Assembly (NCBI GenBank): GCA_023423895.1 | Contig: JAFAER010000077.1 | Coordinates: forward strand, 1 to 64,000 | Length of the DNA: 64,000 nucleotides | Reading direction: 5' to 3' | Origin: Pseudomonadota bacterium | GTDB taxonomy: Bacteria; Myxococcota_A; Polyangia; Polyangiales; Polyangiaceae | Part shown: one piece after another, positions 8,773 to 17,927 of the stretch | Numbering within the stretch: position 1 is the first letter of the stretch | How the letters are laid out: each line of letters begins with the position of its first letter | Translations under genes and position numbers: made by a program | The notes under the pieces: model-generated | What the model was told of the DNA's origin: nothing | What the model saw: the letters and a program-made list of their open reading frames with translations, nothing else | Databases searched by the model: none

Positions 8773-9338
8773 CCGCTTACGAGATCTCTTCTCGAGTCGC
8801 GCGGCGTGCGTACGAGACCGCGCGTCTTCGCCGGGGCGTCCTCCGCGCAGGCGGGCTTGCCGCGCTGCTCGGGGTTGCCGCCGTCATGGCCATCGGCGGG
8901 ACGGCGCTCGCCTGGCTCCCGATCTTCTTCGTCGTGTGGGTCGGGCTGGAATGGCGTGGAGGCGCGCTCCTCCGGGGCGGCCGCGTCGGCGCTCTCTTCG
9001 GCGTTCTCGTGGCGCTCGTACCGACGAGCCTGTTCATGTCGTGCTGCCGGCTCGGGTGCTCGATCGGTGGTGGGCTGTGCTGCAACACGTCGCGCGCCTG
9101 CGCTGGTATCGGCGCGCTCATGGGCCTCGGCGTTGCTGCGCTTCTCTCGCGACTCCCCGCGAAGGAACGCGCCCGCGCGACGCTCGGAGCCGGGCTCGGC
9201 ATCGTCGCAACCGCGGTGCCGCGATGCGCCGGTCTCATGGTCGGAGAAGGCATCGGCCTCTTGCTCGGTCTCGTCGCCGGCACCGCTGCGGCCGGTCTCG
9301 TCTGCTTCGTCATCGATCGCGCGCGCCAGCCAGCGTGA
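8769..9338 (+). CDS. Cys-containing multi-span membrane protein, possible anti-sigma
   Basis: A 189-residue protein that begins in an ATGA overlap with the sigma-factor gene. The first ~22 residues are a short charged cytoplasmic segment, followed by about six hydrophobic segments. A loop at ~91-111 is rich in Cys (SCCRLGCSIGGGLCCNTSRAC), and single Cys occur near 153 and 179. The translational coupling suggests that it controls the sigma factor, with the Cys loop and the upstream Cys-Cys protein forming a metal or redox sensor. That role is inferred; no known anti-sigma domain is recognisable. Confidence 0.8.
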   Translation: MTAYEISSRVARRAYETARLRRGVLRAGGLAALLGVAAVMAIGGTALAWLPIFFVVWVGLEWRGGALLRGGRVGALFGVLVALVPTSLFMSCCRLGCSIGGGLCCNTSRACAGIGALMGLGVAALLSRLPAKERARATLGAGLGIVATAVPRCAGLMVGEGIGLLLGLVAGTAAAGLVCFVIDRARQPA

Positions 9339-9353
9339 CGCGTGACGCCGCGG

Positions 9354-10229
9354 TCATTCCGTCGCGACGCGGTAGCGAACACCGAGCTCGGTGAAGTCAC
9401 CGCCGACGAGGCCGAGGCGATCCGGGCTCGACAGCGTCGTGACGAAGCTGCCGCGCACGTCGAAGTGGCGGCTGAGCTGGATCCGCATCACCGGCCCGAA
9501 GCGGACGGTGCGCGAGTCGTCGCGATCGGGGATCGCGAGGATGTCGACCACCGGCCCGATGGAGTGCTGCGAGCGCGATCCGAACCGGAACACGTAGCCT
9601 CCGCGGACGCGCCACACCCACGGTGGATCGACGATCACGCGGAGCGTCTCCTCGAACACGTACGATCCCGCCGGCACACCTCGCACCATCGAGATGCTGC
9701 CCATCGCGAGAACGTCGCCGGGCCCGACCGGATACGCCGCGGTGACCTCGGCCTCGAGCGCGTAGTACCGCGCTGGCGGCGTCGCGGTCGAGTCGAGATC
9801 GAGGCGGTTGTAGCTCTCCTTCGGATCGAGGAACGCATGGCGGAACGCCGCGAACCAGCGCCCTCCGACCCGTAGATCGACATACGGCAGCGCGAACCGC
9901 GCCCCGCCGTAGCCGCCGTAACCGCCACGGCCGATGAGCGGGTTCGCCTCGATCCCGAGCCAGCTGTTGAACGGCAGCCCGTAGCCGAGGTGACCGCGCG
10001 GCCGGAGGTAGAGATAGCCCGCGTCCAGCGTCAGCGCCGCGAACGGACGCGGCGAACCTTCGAGCCAGGAGCGGTGCATGCCGGGATCGATGAGCGCGTC
10101 GGCGTGCGCGGGACCGAGCTCCGGAGGCGAGCCGCCATGCGCCGTCTCGAGCGCGCTCGCGTCCCTGCTCGTCAGCATCGACGCAGCGAGGAGCATGACG
10201 AACGGGACTGCGCAGGCGCGGCGCTTCAA
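9354..10229 (-). CDS. Exported conserved protein coupled to PAP2 phosphatase
   Basis: A 291-residue product with a signal peptide (VMLLAASMLTSRDASA). The start is inferred to be a TTG at 10229 that overlaps the stop of the upstream PAP2 gene (TTGA), a strong sign of coupling. The mature protein has many Gly/Tyr/Phe residues and alternating amphipathic segments (for example YGLPFNSWLGIEANPLIGR, RFALPYVDLRVGGRWFA), which resembles an outer-membrane beta-barrel. No family is named with confidence. It ends 15 bp from the convergent membrane-protein gene. Confidence 0.72.
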   Translation of the reverse strand: MKRRACAVPFVMLLAASMLTSRDASALETAHGGSPPELGPAHADALIDPGMHRSWLEGSPRPFAALTLDAGYLYLRPRGHLGYGLPFNSWLGIEANPLIGRGGYGGYGGARFALPYVDLRVGGRWFAAFRHAFLDPKESYNRLDLDSTATPPARYYALEAEVTAAYPVGPGDVLAMGSISMVRGVPAGSYVFEETLRVIVDPPWVWRVRGGYVFRFGSRSQHSIGPVVDILAIPDRDDSRTVRFGPVMRIQLSRHFDVRGSFVTTLSSPDRLGLVGGDFTELGVRYRVATE

Positions 10230-11182
10230 AACGTCCCCACGAGACCGATGCCTCGGCCGACCGGTCCGACGCGGACGTCCAGCGATCCGGCCGTGACCGG
10301 AGTCGCGGCCCGGCGGAAGTGGAGCAGCGGCACCGCGAGCCCCGCGGCGGTGCCGACGAGCGCCCCGAGCGCTGCGTCCGTCGCGTAGTGCATGTCGCTC
10401 ATCACCCGGAACATGCCGGTCGCCGTTGCGACGGTGAAGCCGCCGATGCAGGTGAGGACGTCGCCCGGCTTGCCGAGCAGCCCGAGCCCGAGATGATTCG
10501 CGCAGAGCAGCCCCGCGCTCGTGAACGCGAGCGTCGCGTGACCGCTGAAGAAGCTGCGGTAGCGAACGTCGGGCTCGCAGTCGACGCTCTTCTCCGGGAT
10601 CTCGCTTCCACAGAGGCGCCCGAACGGCCGCTCGCGGCTTCCGACGAGGTTTGCCGCGCCCTGCACCGCGGCGGCGATCGCAAACGCCTCTGCGCTGACG
10701 AGCGCCATGTCGCGCGCGAGGTCGGCGCGCCCCCGGTACCACCACGCCGTGACGAGCGCGTCGACGAGGAACGGCCACGTCGATGCGAGCGACACGCCGA
10801 CGTCGCTCATGTCCCGAACGAAGTACCGACCACGCATCGAGTCGATGCGGATCGCGTCGCGCACGTCGTCGTCGAAGAGGATGCCGCCGCGCCATTGTCT
10901 CGACGAGGGCGTGATCACGGCTCCGGCAACGACCGTCCCGACCGCGGCGCCCGTCACGACGTAGTCCGCCGTCCCGAATCGGAGCTCTCGTCGAGGCTGC
11001 CAGTGAGAGCCGTCCGCGTCGCGCGCTTCGTCCGGATGGCCCGTCGGCTCCGACGGTGCACGCGCCGACGGCTGGGCTGGCGCTGGCTGCGCGCTCACGG
11101 GAGCGGCGGCGACGACGAACGCGGCGACGGCCGAGCCGCCAAGTGCCATTCGCCTTGCTCGAGCCGCCAACGATCCGTGCAC
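10226..11182 (-). CDS. PAP2-superfamily phosphatase, exported
   Basis: A 318-residue protein with an N-terminal signal peptide (to about residue 31) and a Pro/Ala-rich linker. The three PAP2 motifs are present: an RP-containing first motif (GSRERPFG, ~181-188), FFSGH (~211-215) and the RVMSDMHYATD segment (~259-269) with Arg, His and Asp. PAP2 enzymes remove phosphate from lipid phosphates or undecaprenyl pyrophosphate at the membrane's outer face. Several hydrophobic helices around the motifs agree with a membrane location. The downstream barrel-like protein is translationally coupled and may act with it at the envelope. Confidence 0.88.
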   Translation of the reverse strand: MHGSLAARARRMALGGSAVAAFVVAAAPVSAQPAPAQPSARAPSEPTGHPDEARDADGSHWQPRRELRFGTADYVVTGAAVGTVVAGAVITPSSRQWRGGILFDDDVRDAIRIDSMRGRYFVRDMSDVGVSLASTWPFLVDALVTAWWYRGRADLARDMALVSAEAFAIAAAVQGAANLVGSRERPFGRLCGSEIPEKSVDCEPDVRYRSFFSGHATLAFTSAGLLCANHLGLGLLGKPGDVLTCIGGFTVATATGMFRVMSDMHYATDAALGALVGTAAGLAVPLLHFRRAATPVTAGSLDVRVGPVGRGIGLVGTF

Positions 11183-11502
11183 TGGCCGGCCGCGAGCTTA
11201 CAGCGGCGCTACGGCGATCAGTGGAGATTGTGCATCGCCGTGCACGTTTCCGTCTTCCACCTCGGACGGCGGCTCACGGGCACGTGCGATGCACCGGACC
11301 TACGGCGAGGTGCCTCCGACATGACGCAGCCGAAGCCGCCGGAAGAGCCAGAGCCGATCCGTCACGTCCCCCACCCCGTGCCGAATCCCACCGATCCGCC
11401 TTCTCCGAACGCGCCTCAGCCCAGCGCGTCGGATCGCCTCGAAAGGCCTCTCTCCTCCCCTCTGTCCGCGCGGGAGTCGCGCACTGCGAAAGGGACGCGT
11501 CG

Positions 11503-11913
11503 ATGATGAAGCACGAGGTCACGCACGATACGAGCGTCGTCAAGCTGGACTCCACGCGATCGCCCCGCGGAGCCATGGGAGAGAAGTACCTCGCGAGCGG
11601 CGTGCGCGTCTCGATGCGCCTCTGGGACAACGAGCCCCCGAACAGCGAGGACGAAGCTCGAGAGACCGAGAGTGAACGCGACTACGAAGTGGTCGGCTAC
11701 GTCGTGAGCGGGTGCGCGATGCTTCACGTCGAAGGGCAGACCGTGCGCCTCGATCCAGGCGCGTCGTACGTGGTCCCTCGCGGGTCCCGGCACTTCTATC
11801 ATGTGCTCGAGCCGTTCACCGCGGTCGAGGCGACCTCGCCTCCTGCACACGTCCACGGTCGCGACATCCCGCATGCGCCGCAGCCGATGGTCGACTCACC
11901 CGAGAAGCTCTGA
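11503..11913 (+). CDS. Small cupin-domain protein
   Basis: A 136-residue single-domain protein. The segment from ~66 to ~120 (VVGYVVSGCAMLHVEGQ, LDPGASYVVPRGSRHFYHV) matches the cupin barrel with a GxG-like first motif and a Pro-Gly turn before the second. His residues in SRHFYHV could bind a metal, but the first cupin motif lacks the usual His pair. Role unknown: sugar or small-molecule binding, stress or regulation are all possible. Two successive ATGs (11503 and 11506) are possible starts. It lies five bases upstream of a lipoprotein gene and is probably co-transcribed with it. Confidence 0.8.
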   Translation: MMKHEVTHDTSVVKLDSTRSPRGAMGEKYLASGVRVSMRLWDNEPPNSEDEARETESERDYEVVGYVVSGCAMLHVEGQTVRLDPGASYVVPRGSRHFYHVLEPFTAVEATSPPAHVHGRDIPHAPQPMVDSPEKL

Positions 11914-11917
11914 GGCC

Positions 11918-12337
11918 ATGGCTCGTTGGCGTCGCGGCTCATCCCTCCTCATGGCGAGCGTCGCTGTGCTCGTGGTCGGCTGTCATGAACCACGGCCGCC
12001 GGCTCCGGTAACGTCGGCTGCGCGGACGACGGGGGCCAAGCTAGGGTCGCCGTCGAACGACGACGCCGTCATGCGCATCGCGACGGCTCGATGCGAGCGG
12101 GAGCTCGCGTGCGACAAGATCGGCGTGGGTCGCGCTCACGAGGACATGCCCACCTGTCTCGAGCGGATGGGAGCCCTGATGGCGGGAGAAGCCGGCACGA
12201 ACGTCTGCCCTTCCGGCGTCGATCCCATGTCGGTCTCCAGCTGCCTGTTCGACATCCAGCGGACGAGATGTGGCGGCGAGCTCGAGGTCGAGACGAACCT
12301 CCCGTCCTGTACGAGTGCGCTGCTGTGCCTGCGCTGA
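11918..12337 (+). CDS. Small cysteine-rich lipoprotein (DUF6184-like)
   Basis: A 139-residue protein with a signal peptide and lipobox (VVGC, Cys ~23). The mature part has seven regularly placed Cys, for example in ATARCERELACDKIG, MPTCLERMG and NVCPSG. The pattern resembles the DUF6184 lipoproteins I know from Polyangia, but I cannot confirm membership. It starts right after the cupin stop, so both probably form one transcript. Probably located in the periplasm or outer membrane. Confidence 0.75.
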   Translation: MARWRRGSSLLMASVAVLVVGCHEPRPPAPVTSAARTTGAKLGSPSNDDAVMRIATARCERELACDKIGVGRAHEDMPTCLERMGALMAGEAGTNVCPSGVDPMSVSSCLFDIQRTRCGGELEVETNLPSCTSALLCLR

Positions 12338-12492
12338 GACCTGACGTGTCGGACGCCACCTTCCGGAGCCCTGACCATGCGGTGTGAAGAGCTGACTCTG
12401 CCTCGGCAAGCACCAGTACCTGCTCGGGATCATCAGTCTTTCGGATCTCGGTCGCGTCGCGGAGAGCCAGGCGGGAGCCGGTCTCGAGTACG

Positions 12493-13617
12493 TCAGCGCG
12501 CGCGGGTCGCCTCGTCCGTGATCGGAGCGCTGACGGTGACCGACGTCTCGAAGCGAGGCGCGTGCTCTCCCCGGGTGGCGAAGCGCTCGATCGCTTCGGC
12601 GTAGAGCGCGACATAGTCGCCGGCCATGCGCGCGGCGCTCCAGCGTTCCCGGGCCCGTGCGCCGCAAGCCTTTCGATCGATCGTTCCGATGTCGCTCATG
12701 CGACGGCACATCTCGTCGATGCTGTGGACGAGGAACCCGGTGACGCCATCTTCGATGACCTCAGGTGCGGCGCCGCACGCATACGCAATGACGGGCGTCC
12801 CCACCAGCATCGATTCGATCATCACGAGTCCGAAGGGCTCCTCCCACTGGATCGGGAAGAGTGTCGCGCGGCAGCTCGCGAGGAGCTGCACCTTCGCTCG
12901 TTGCTCGAGCTCGCCCGCCCACGTGATCGCGCCACCGAGCATCGGGGCGACCTCCTTCTCGAAGTACTCTCGATGTGCGGCCTGCGGCTCCCCTCCGAGA
13001 ACGAGCGGCACGCGCATCCGGCGAGCCGCCTCGATCGCCAGATGCGGCCCCTTCTCCGGAGCAAGACGGCCGAGGAAGGCGAACCGGCGGCCCCCCTTTC
13101 CGAGCGGATATCGATCGGGGTCGACGCCATGGTGGATCACGGCCCGGAACGGCATCTCCCACGCGAGCTCGGCTTGCCGCTGCGAGATCGCGACGTAAGC
13201 GACGTCTGGATACGCCGCATAGTGCGCCACCACCGCGGCATCGCGTTCGTGGTGAATCGTCGCGACCGTCGGCACCGGCACGAAGCCAGCGAACGGCACA
13301 GCCTCCGGGACGTTCACGTGGACGACGTCGAAGTCACTGCGTGCAGCAATCTCGGCCCACGAAGCAGCCGCGTGGCGGAGCTCCGCGAGGCGGTCGACGG
13401 GCCAGACGGCATGTGCGAACAGCGTCTCGCGCGCGCCGACGCAGCTCGAGTCGCCGGTCGCGAACACCGTCGGACGATGCCCGAGCTTCTGGAGCTCACG
13501 CGCGAGCTCTGCGACCGCGAGCTCCGTCCCGCCGTACGCACGCGGCGGCGTCGGGAGGGCGCAGGTCGACAGAAGCGCGACGCGGAGCGTTCGCTTCGAG
13601 CTGAGCGTGTAGGCCAT
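12493..13617 (-). CDS. GT4-family glycosyltransferase
   Basis: A 374-residue GT-B enzyme. The N-terminal domain contains the glycine-rich entry (PPRAYGGTELAVAELARELQ) found in GT4 enzymes that open a nucleotide-sugar or acceptor site. The C-terminal domain has FLGRLAPEKGPHLAIEAARR and the E-x7-E-like motif WEEPFGLVMIESMLVGTPVIA. The enzyme transfers a sugar from a nucleotide donor to an unknown acceptor, probably for envelope or exopolysaccharide. The ATG at 13617 is chosen; the longer upstream reading frame is Arg/Thr-rich and looks non-coding. No other polysaccharide genes are adjacent. Confidence 0.9.
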   Translation of the reverse strand: MAYTLSSKRTLRVALLSTCALPTPPRAYGGTELAVAELARELQKLGHRPTVFATGDSSCVGARETLFAHAVWPVDRLAELRHAAASWAEIAARSDFDVVHVNVPEAVPFAGFVPVPTVATIHHERDAAVVAHYAAYPDVAYVAISQRQAELAWEMPFRAVIHHGVDPDRYPLGKGGRRFAFLGRLAPEKGPHLAIEAARRMRVPLVLGGEPQAAHREYFEKEVAPMLGGAITWAGELEQRAKVQLLASCRATLFPIQWEEPFGLVMIESMLVGTPVIAYACGAAPEVIEDGVTGFLVHSIDEMCRRMSDIGTIDRKACGARARERWSAARMAGDYVALYAEAIERFATRGEHAPRFETSVTVSAPITDEATRAR

Positions 13618-13958
13618 GTGTATCGGCCTCGTTTGCCTCGTCTGCCTCGGGTGTCTCGTCTGGCGAGCAGCGAGAGCTGCACGCGACAGTCCAAACCGCG
13701 CGTCGTGCGTCGTGAGGAGCCGCCCAGCGCGTTGGCGCTCGCCATGTACGCCAACATGTGGGACATCGAGCGAAGCGCCACGCCTGGGTGTGCACATGGT
13801 TCGTCCGCCGTCGAGCCGATGAGTTCATCCCCGTTCACACCGCGACGAACGCGACCTGTCGGCGGTTGCCAGCGCCCCGAGATTGCTGCAGAGATTGTCC
13901 CTCTGCGGCGCGACACCACGTTGAACTCCGAGGGCATGGTGCCATCCTTACTGGTGCG
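13618..13958. repeat. Intergenic region with short imperfect direct repeats
   Basis: A 341-bp divergent region between the glycosyltransferase and the receiver gene. At about 13626-13665 a gcctcgt-type unit recurs four times with single-base changes, and a gagattg-containing motif occurs twice near 13880-13898. No gene is supported on either strand. It must carry both promoters; none could be identified with confidence. Confidence 0.5.
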
Positions 13959-14441
13959 GTGAAGCGCGGGCCGAGCAGTGAGCGGCGTGGAGAGACACAG
14001 GCCTCGCGCCGGAGTGGAGCCTCCGGTGCGCGCGCACGTTTCGATGTGCCCGTCGTCTTGATCGTCGACGACAGTGAAGACAATCGCGAGCTCTTCGCGA
14101 TGTGCCTCGAGCGCCTCGGTTACAGGATCGAGCTCGCCGTCGACGGACTCGACGGGCTCGAACGCGCGCGCGCAACGCTCCCGAGCGTCATCTTGATGGA
14201 CCTTGCCATGCCGAACATGGATGGTTTCGAGGCGACGCGACAGATTCGCATGGATCCGAAGCTCGCGTCTTCGGTGCACATCATCGCGGTGACGGCGTTC
14301 AGCGATGCGCTGAACACGCAGCGAGCGCTCAGCGCTGGATGCAACGCGATCCTCGCGAAGCCGTGCCCCCCGGACGTCCTCTCGGCTTGTGTGCAGTCGG
14401 CGGTCCAGGCTGTCGTGGCCCGCGCGCGCGACGTCGGCTGA
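13959..14441 (+). CDS. Single-domain response regulator (CheY-like)
   Basis: A receiver domain of about 120 residues preceded by a short basic N-terminus. The acidic pair (IVDDSEDN), the phosphoacceptor Asp (ILMDLAMPNMDG), the Thr/Ser switch (AVTAF) and the Lys (ILAKP) are all present, so it should accept phosphate from a histidine kinase. There is no output domain, so it acts by protein contact. No ATG is available close to the domain; GTG at 13959 or GTG at 14046 are the candidate starts. No kinase gene is adjacent. Confidence 0.82.
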   Translation: MKRGPSSERRGETQASRRSGASGARARFDVPVVLIVDDSEDNRELFAMCLERLGYRIELAVDGLDGLERARATLPSVILMDLAMPNMDGFEATRQIRMDPKLASSVHIIAVTAFSDALNTQRALSAGCNAILAKPCPPDVLSACVQSAVQAVVARARDVG

Positions 14442-14459
14442 TCGCCGTTCAGCGTTTGC

Positions 14460-14738
14460 TCACCCGTCGAGGACGGGGAGGTCCGGTTGGGTCGTCGCCT
14501 CCGACAGCAGCCAGAGGAAGCGATCGTGCGAGAGGTTCGCCTCCTCGATCAGCGCATCGAGGACATCCGACGAAAGCACCAGCGCGTCGGGGACGACGAC
14601 GACGCGCCCGTTGCGGACGAGCACTGTCGCGCCACCTCCGCCCTGGCTGCGACACACGCGGAACCCCGCGAGGCAGAGGGCGGCGATGCACTCGGCGCCC
14701 GAGATCGACAGTGAGCTCACGAGACGTTCGAGCAGCAA
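14460..14738 (-). CDS. HicA-like small protein, catalytic His not evident
   Basis: A 92-residue protein. Its core (LAGFRVCRSQGGGGATVLVR, then GRVVVVPDALVLSSDVLDAL) resembles the small HicA double-stranded-RNA-binding fold, in which a Gly-Ser-His motif carries the catalytic His. Here that position reads Gly-Gly-Gly, so an mRNA-cleaving activity is doubtful. No HicB-like partner is adjacent. It may be a HicA-derived RNA-binding or regulatory protein. The family assignment is tentative; the gene itself looks real because the frame is intact and has balanced composition. Confidence 0.6.
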   Translation of the reverse strand: MLLERLVSSLSISGAECIAALCLAGFRVCRSQGGGGATVLVRNGRVVVVPDALVLSSDVLDALIEEANLSHDRFLWLLSEATTQPDLPVLDG

Positions 14739-15059
14739 CGCACATACCTGGACCGTGAATCACGACCGGCAGCCTCGTTCTCGGTCTGACCTGATGCTTC
14801 GAGTCGGCAGCCACGAGGCAGTGCTGCGCATCGTCCGATCGATGGGGCGCTCCGCTACGGCTGCGCTCGGCGTCAGGCGAGAACGTCGGGGTCCACCCGC
14901 TGAGGACGTTCGGTGGTGGTCACCAGGCCGGCCGAGCGCGCCCCCACCGAGGCGCGCCTGCCGCATCGTTGCATGAGGCCGCACGAGACTCCGACGAAGG
15001 AAGGAGCAAGCTGTTGATCTCGCGTCGGCGCCGGATGTAGGTGCGGCCTGGCGCGTCGC
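14739..15059. other. Intergenic region, 321 bp
   Basis: No coding sequence is supported. Open frames on both strands here are Arg/Ser-rich and typical of non-coding GC-rich DNA. No clear hairpin or repeat found. Confidence 0.5.
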
Positions 15060-15356
15060 TTGCTCCTCGTCACTCTCGTGAAGCCGAAGCTCGACGAGAT
15101 GACGCGCGAAGCGCGGGAAGGCGCTGCTCGCGCCCGTGAGCTCCGCGGTCGATTGGAGGAGGCGACGGCCACAGTCGACGGTCTGGTCGACGAGGCGCGC
15201 TCCACGTTGAGGCGCGCCGTCGAATTCCTCGAACGCGAAGGTCTCCGCGGGATTGGGAAGAAGAACGGCGACGGCCCTCGCGCCGAGCCTCGTCGCAAGG
15301 AGAAGAGTGGTCAGAGCCGCGACCGCGTCCCGGAGAGCCAGCGCTCTCGCCCGTGA
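15060..15356 (+). CDS. Short coiled-coil hypothetical protein
   Basis: A 98-residue frame starting at a TTG (or GTG at 15078). Residues ~8-62 have a heptad-like pattern of Leu/Val/Ala with many Glu and Arg (MTREAREGAARARELRGRLE, then TVDGLVDEARSTLRRAVEF), giving one long helix. The C-terminus is highly basic. It could be a small helical structural or nucleoid protein. A weak start and no neighbours in an operon make it uncertain, but the helical pattern is unlike shadow frames. Confidence 0.42.
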   Translation: MLLVTLVKPKLDEMTREAREGAARARELRGRLEEATATVDGLVDEARSTLRRAVEFLEREGLRGIGKKNGDGPRAEPRRKEKSGQSRDRVPESQRSRP

Positions 15357-15546
15357 GCGCCAGCCACTGGACGAATGAGCTCGACGCCGTTCGTCTGGGG
15401 ATCGCTGCACGTCGTCACGCGCTGCCGCGCGCGGTGGGAGCGAAACATCCGCCCGGTGGCGCGGCTCGTGTCTTGCTCGACCGCGTTCGGAGCTCTTCTC
15501 CCTGGCCCGCAGGCTGCGGATGACGAGGGCAGTTCGGTGGGGAATC

Positions 15547-16336
<790 letters not shown>

Positions 16337-16546
16337 GGCCACTGCGCCGCTGCACAGTGCCGGGCACCCTAGTAGGCACGCTCGGGCCTCGCAAGCGCGA
16401 AGTGCGGTCCGGCTCGCAGCGGTTGCACGATCTTGCTCGGAAGCCGTCTTTCCGCCGTGTGGCGAGGGGGGTGAACCGTCGGAATCAGGCGTCGGGCGCG
16501 CCGTTGCGCTTCCGCGGGACGCCCCGCCGCTTCGACCTCAGCGACC

Positions 16547-17284
16547 TCAGCCGCTTCGCGCGGCTGTGCTTCGCGACGGGGTCCGAGGCGCCAGGCACGA
16601 GAGTCGGTCACAGAGCGCTTCGACATCGAACGACGCGCGACGGTCCGTCCAAGCGTGGATCTTCCGCATCGCCGAGGACAGCCCGCGGGCCGTGGCGCGG
16701 ACCTTCACACCGGCGCCCGCGATCGCTGCTGCGCGACGCATGGCCTCCACGAGGTCGATCCGCAACGTCGGTACCGCGATCGTCGCTCCGCAGAGGTCGT
16801 TGCGGAACAGCGCGGACCGGATCGTCGCCGTCAGGGCGGCACGCGTGGCGAGCTCGACGTAACGGCCGCGTGGCAGCCAGACCGAACGCGCCGCGTGGAG
16901 GTTGGTCGCGTCCGCGAGCTCGTCGAGCAAAGCGGCGCAGCGAACGACCGTGAACGGGACACCGTCCTCTTCGAGCACGCGCTCCTCTTCTTCTCCGAAG
17001 TCTCCGAAGGAGCTCGTCGGCGCGACGACCACGACGCGCTCGACGCCTGGCGCATGTGCCGCGCGGACGACGTCCCGCATTCTGCCCGAGCTCGCCGTCT
17101 CGCCCGCGGCGGCGTCGAGCAACCGGGGCGCCGGACCGTAGACGATGGCGCGACAGCCGCGCGCCTGCTTGAAGGGATCGCGTAGGACGACGGGATCGCA
17201 AGCGACCGATGGCTCGTGGATGCTCTCGGCCGCTTCCTTGGCTGCCACCGTGACGTGACCAGCCGAACACAGAACCAGAATCAT
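16547..17284 (-). CDS. NmrA/atypical SDR-like NAD(P)-binding protein
   Basis: About 245 residues with a Rossmann-like pattern: hydrophobic strand at the start (ILVLCSAGHV), a central strand followed by Ser (RVVVVAPTSSFGD) and a segment FTVVRCAALLDELAD that matches the middle of NmrA-like atypical short-chain dehydrogenases. The Gly-rich dinucleotide loop is degenerate, so cofactor binding is unsure. The ATG at 17284 is chosen because a ribosome-binding site (ggagga) lies nine bases upstream. It may be a sugar-nucleotide epimerase-type enzyme or a redox sensor. It precedes the tRNA gene and stands alone. Confidence 0.65.
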   Translation of the reverse strand: MILVLCSAGHVTVAAKEAAESIHEPSVACDPVVLRDPFKQARGCRAIVYGPAPRLLDAAAGETASSGRMRDVVRAAHAPGVERVVVVAPTSSFGDFGEEEERVLEEDGVPFTVVRCAALLDELADATNLHAARSVWLPRGRYVELATRAALTATIRSALFRNDLCGATIAVPTLRIDLVEAMRRAAAIAGAGVKVRATARGLSSAMRKIHAWTDRRASFDVEALCDRLSCLAPRTPSRSTAARSG

Positions 17285-17435
17285 GTTCGTCACTCCTCCG
17301 GGGCACTGGCGCGCCCCGTCGAGCGAGCGCCGCGGTGGCGCTCACACTCAATTGGCTTTCGCGCCGCGGTCCAGGCCGCGGAGAGGCGCACGCGCAGGTG
17401 TGGCGCCTCCGGATTCCGCGCGACCCGGGCGGGTC

Positions 17436-17804
17436 TCACGCGTGCGTCGCGACTCCACGTGACCTCGGAGAGTCACTCTCCATCATCCGACGGCATTCCT
17501 CGGCGCAGTCGCGGCAAGCTTCGGCGCACGCGCGACAATGCTCCATTTCGTGCTCGTCGCATTCGGCAGCACACGCATCGCAGGCCTCGGCGCATGCGCC
17601 CGCGATCTCTTGACTGAAGGCGCTCCCCCGCGCCAGGAAGCTCGCAAGAAGACGGCAAAGGTCCGCGCAATCGCGGTCGATGCGGATGCATTCGACGAGC
17701 GCTTCGACGTCGTCCTCGTCGAGGCAGGCGTCCGCGCAGTACTCACATGCCTCCGCGCATTCGTTGCAAGCTTCGATACAGCTCGCGATGCGTTCCTGAT
17801 CCAT
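17436..17804 (-). CDS. Four-helix-bundle copper-binding protein (Csp-like)
   Basis: A 122-residue protein with 18 Cys, mostly as CxxxC and CxxC spaced along helices (for example CIEACNECAEACEYCADAC, CAEACDACAAEC, CRACAEACRDC). This matches the DUF326/four-helix-bundle copper-storage family, in which Cys line the inside of a bundle and hold many Cu(I) ions. No signal peptide is seen, so it should act in the cytoplasm, as in the Csp3 type. The start at 17804 has a strong ribosome-binding site (ggaggt) six bases away. No copper exporter gene is adjacent. Confidence 0.9.
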   Translation of the reverse strand: MDQERIASCIEACNECAEACEYCADACLDEDDVEALVECIRIDRDCADLCRLLASFLARGSAFSQEIAGACAEACDACAAECDEHEMEHCRACAEACRDCAEECRRMMESDSPRSRGVATHA

Positions 17805-17927
17805 GAATGACCTCCCTCGCGAAGTCATCGATGCACTGCATGTACCCGGCCGCAGCTGAAGCACGCCGATGGCGCATACGGTTCTCGGGCAGCGAACACG
17901 GACCGCGCGCCCTGACGGCGCTGCCGG

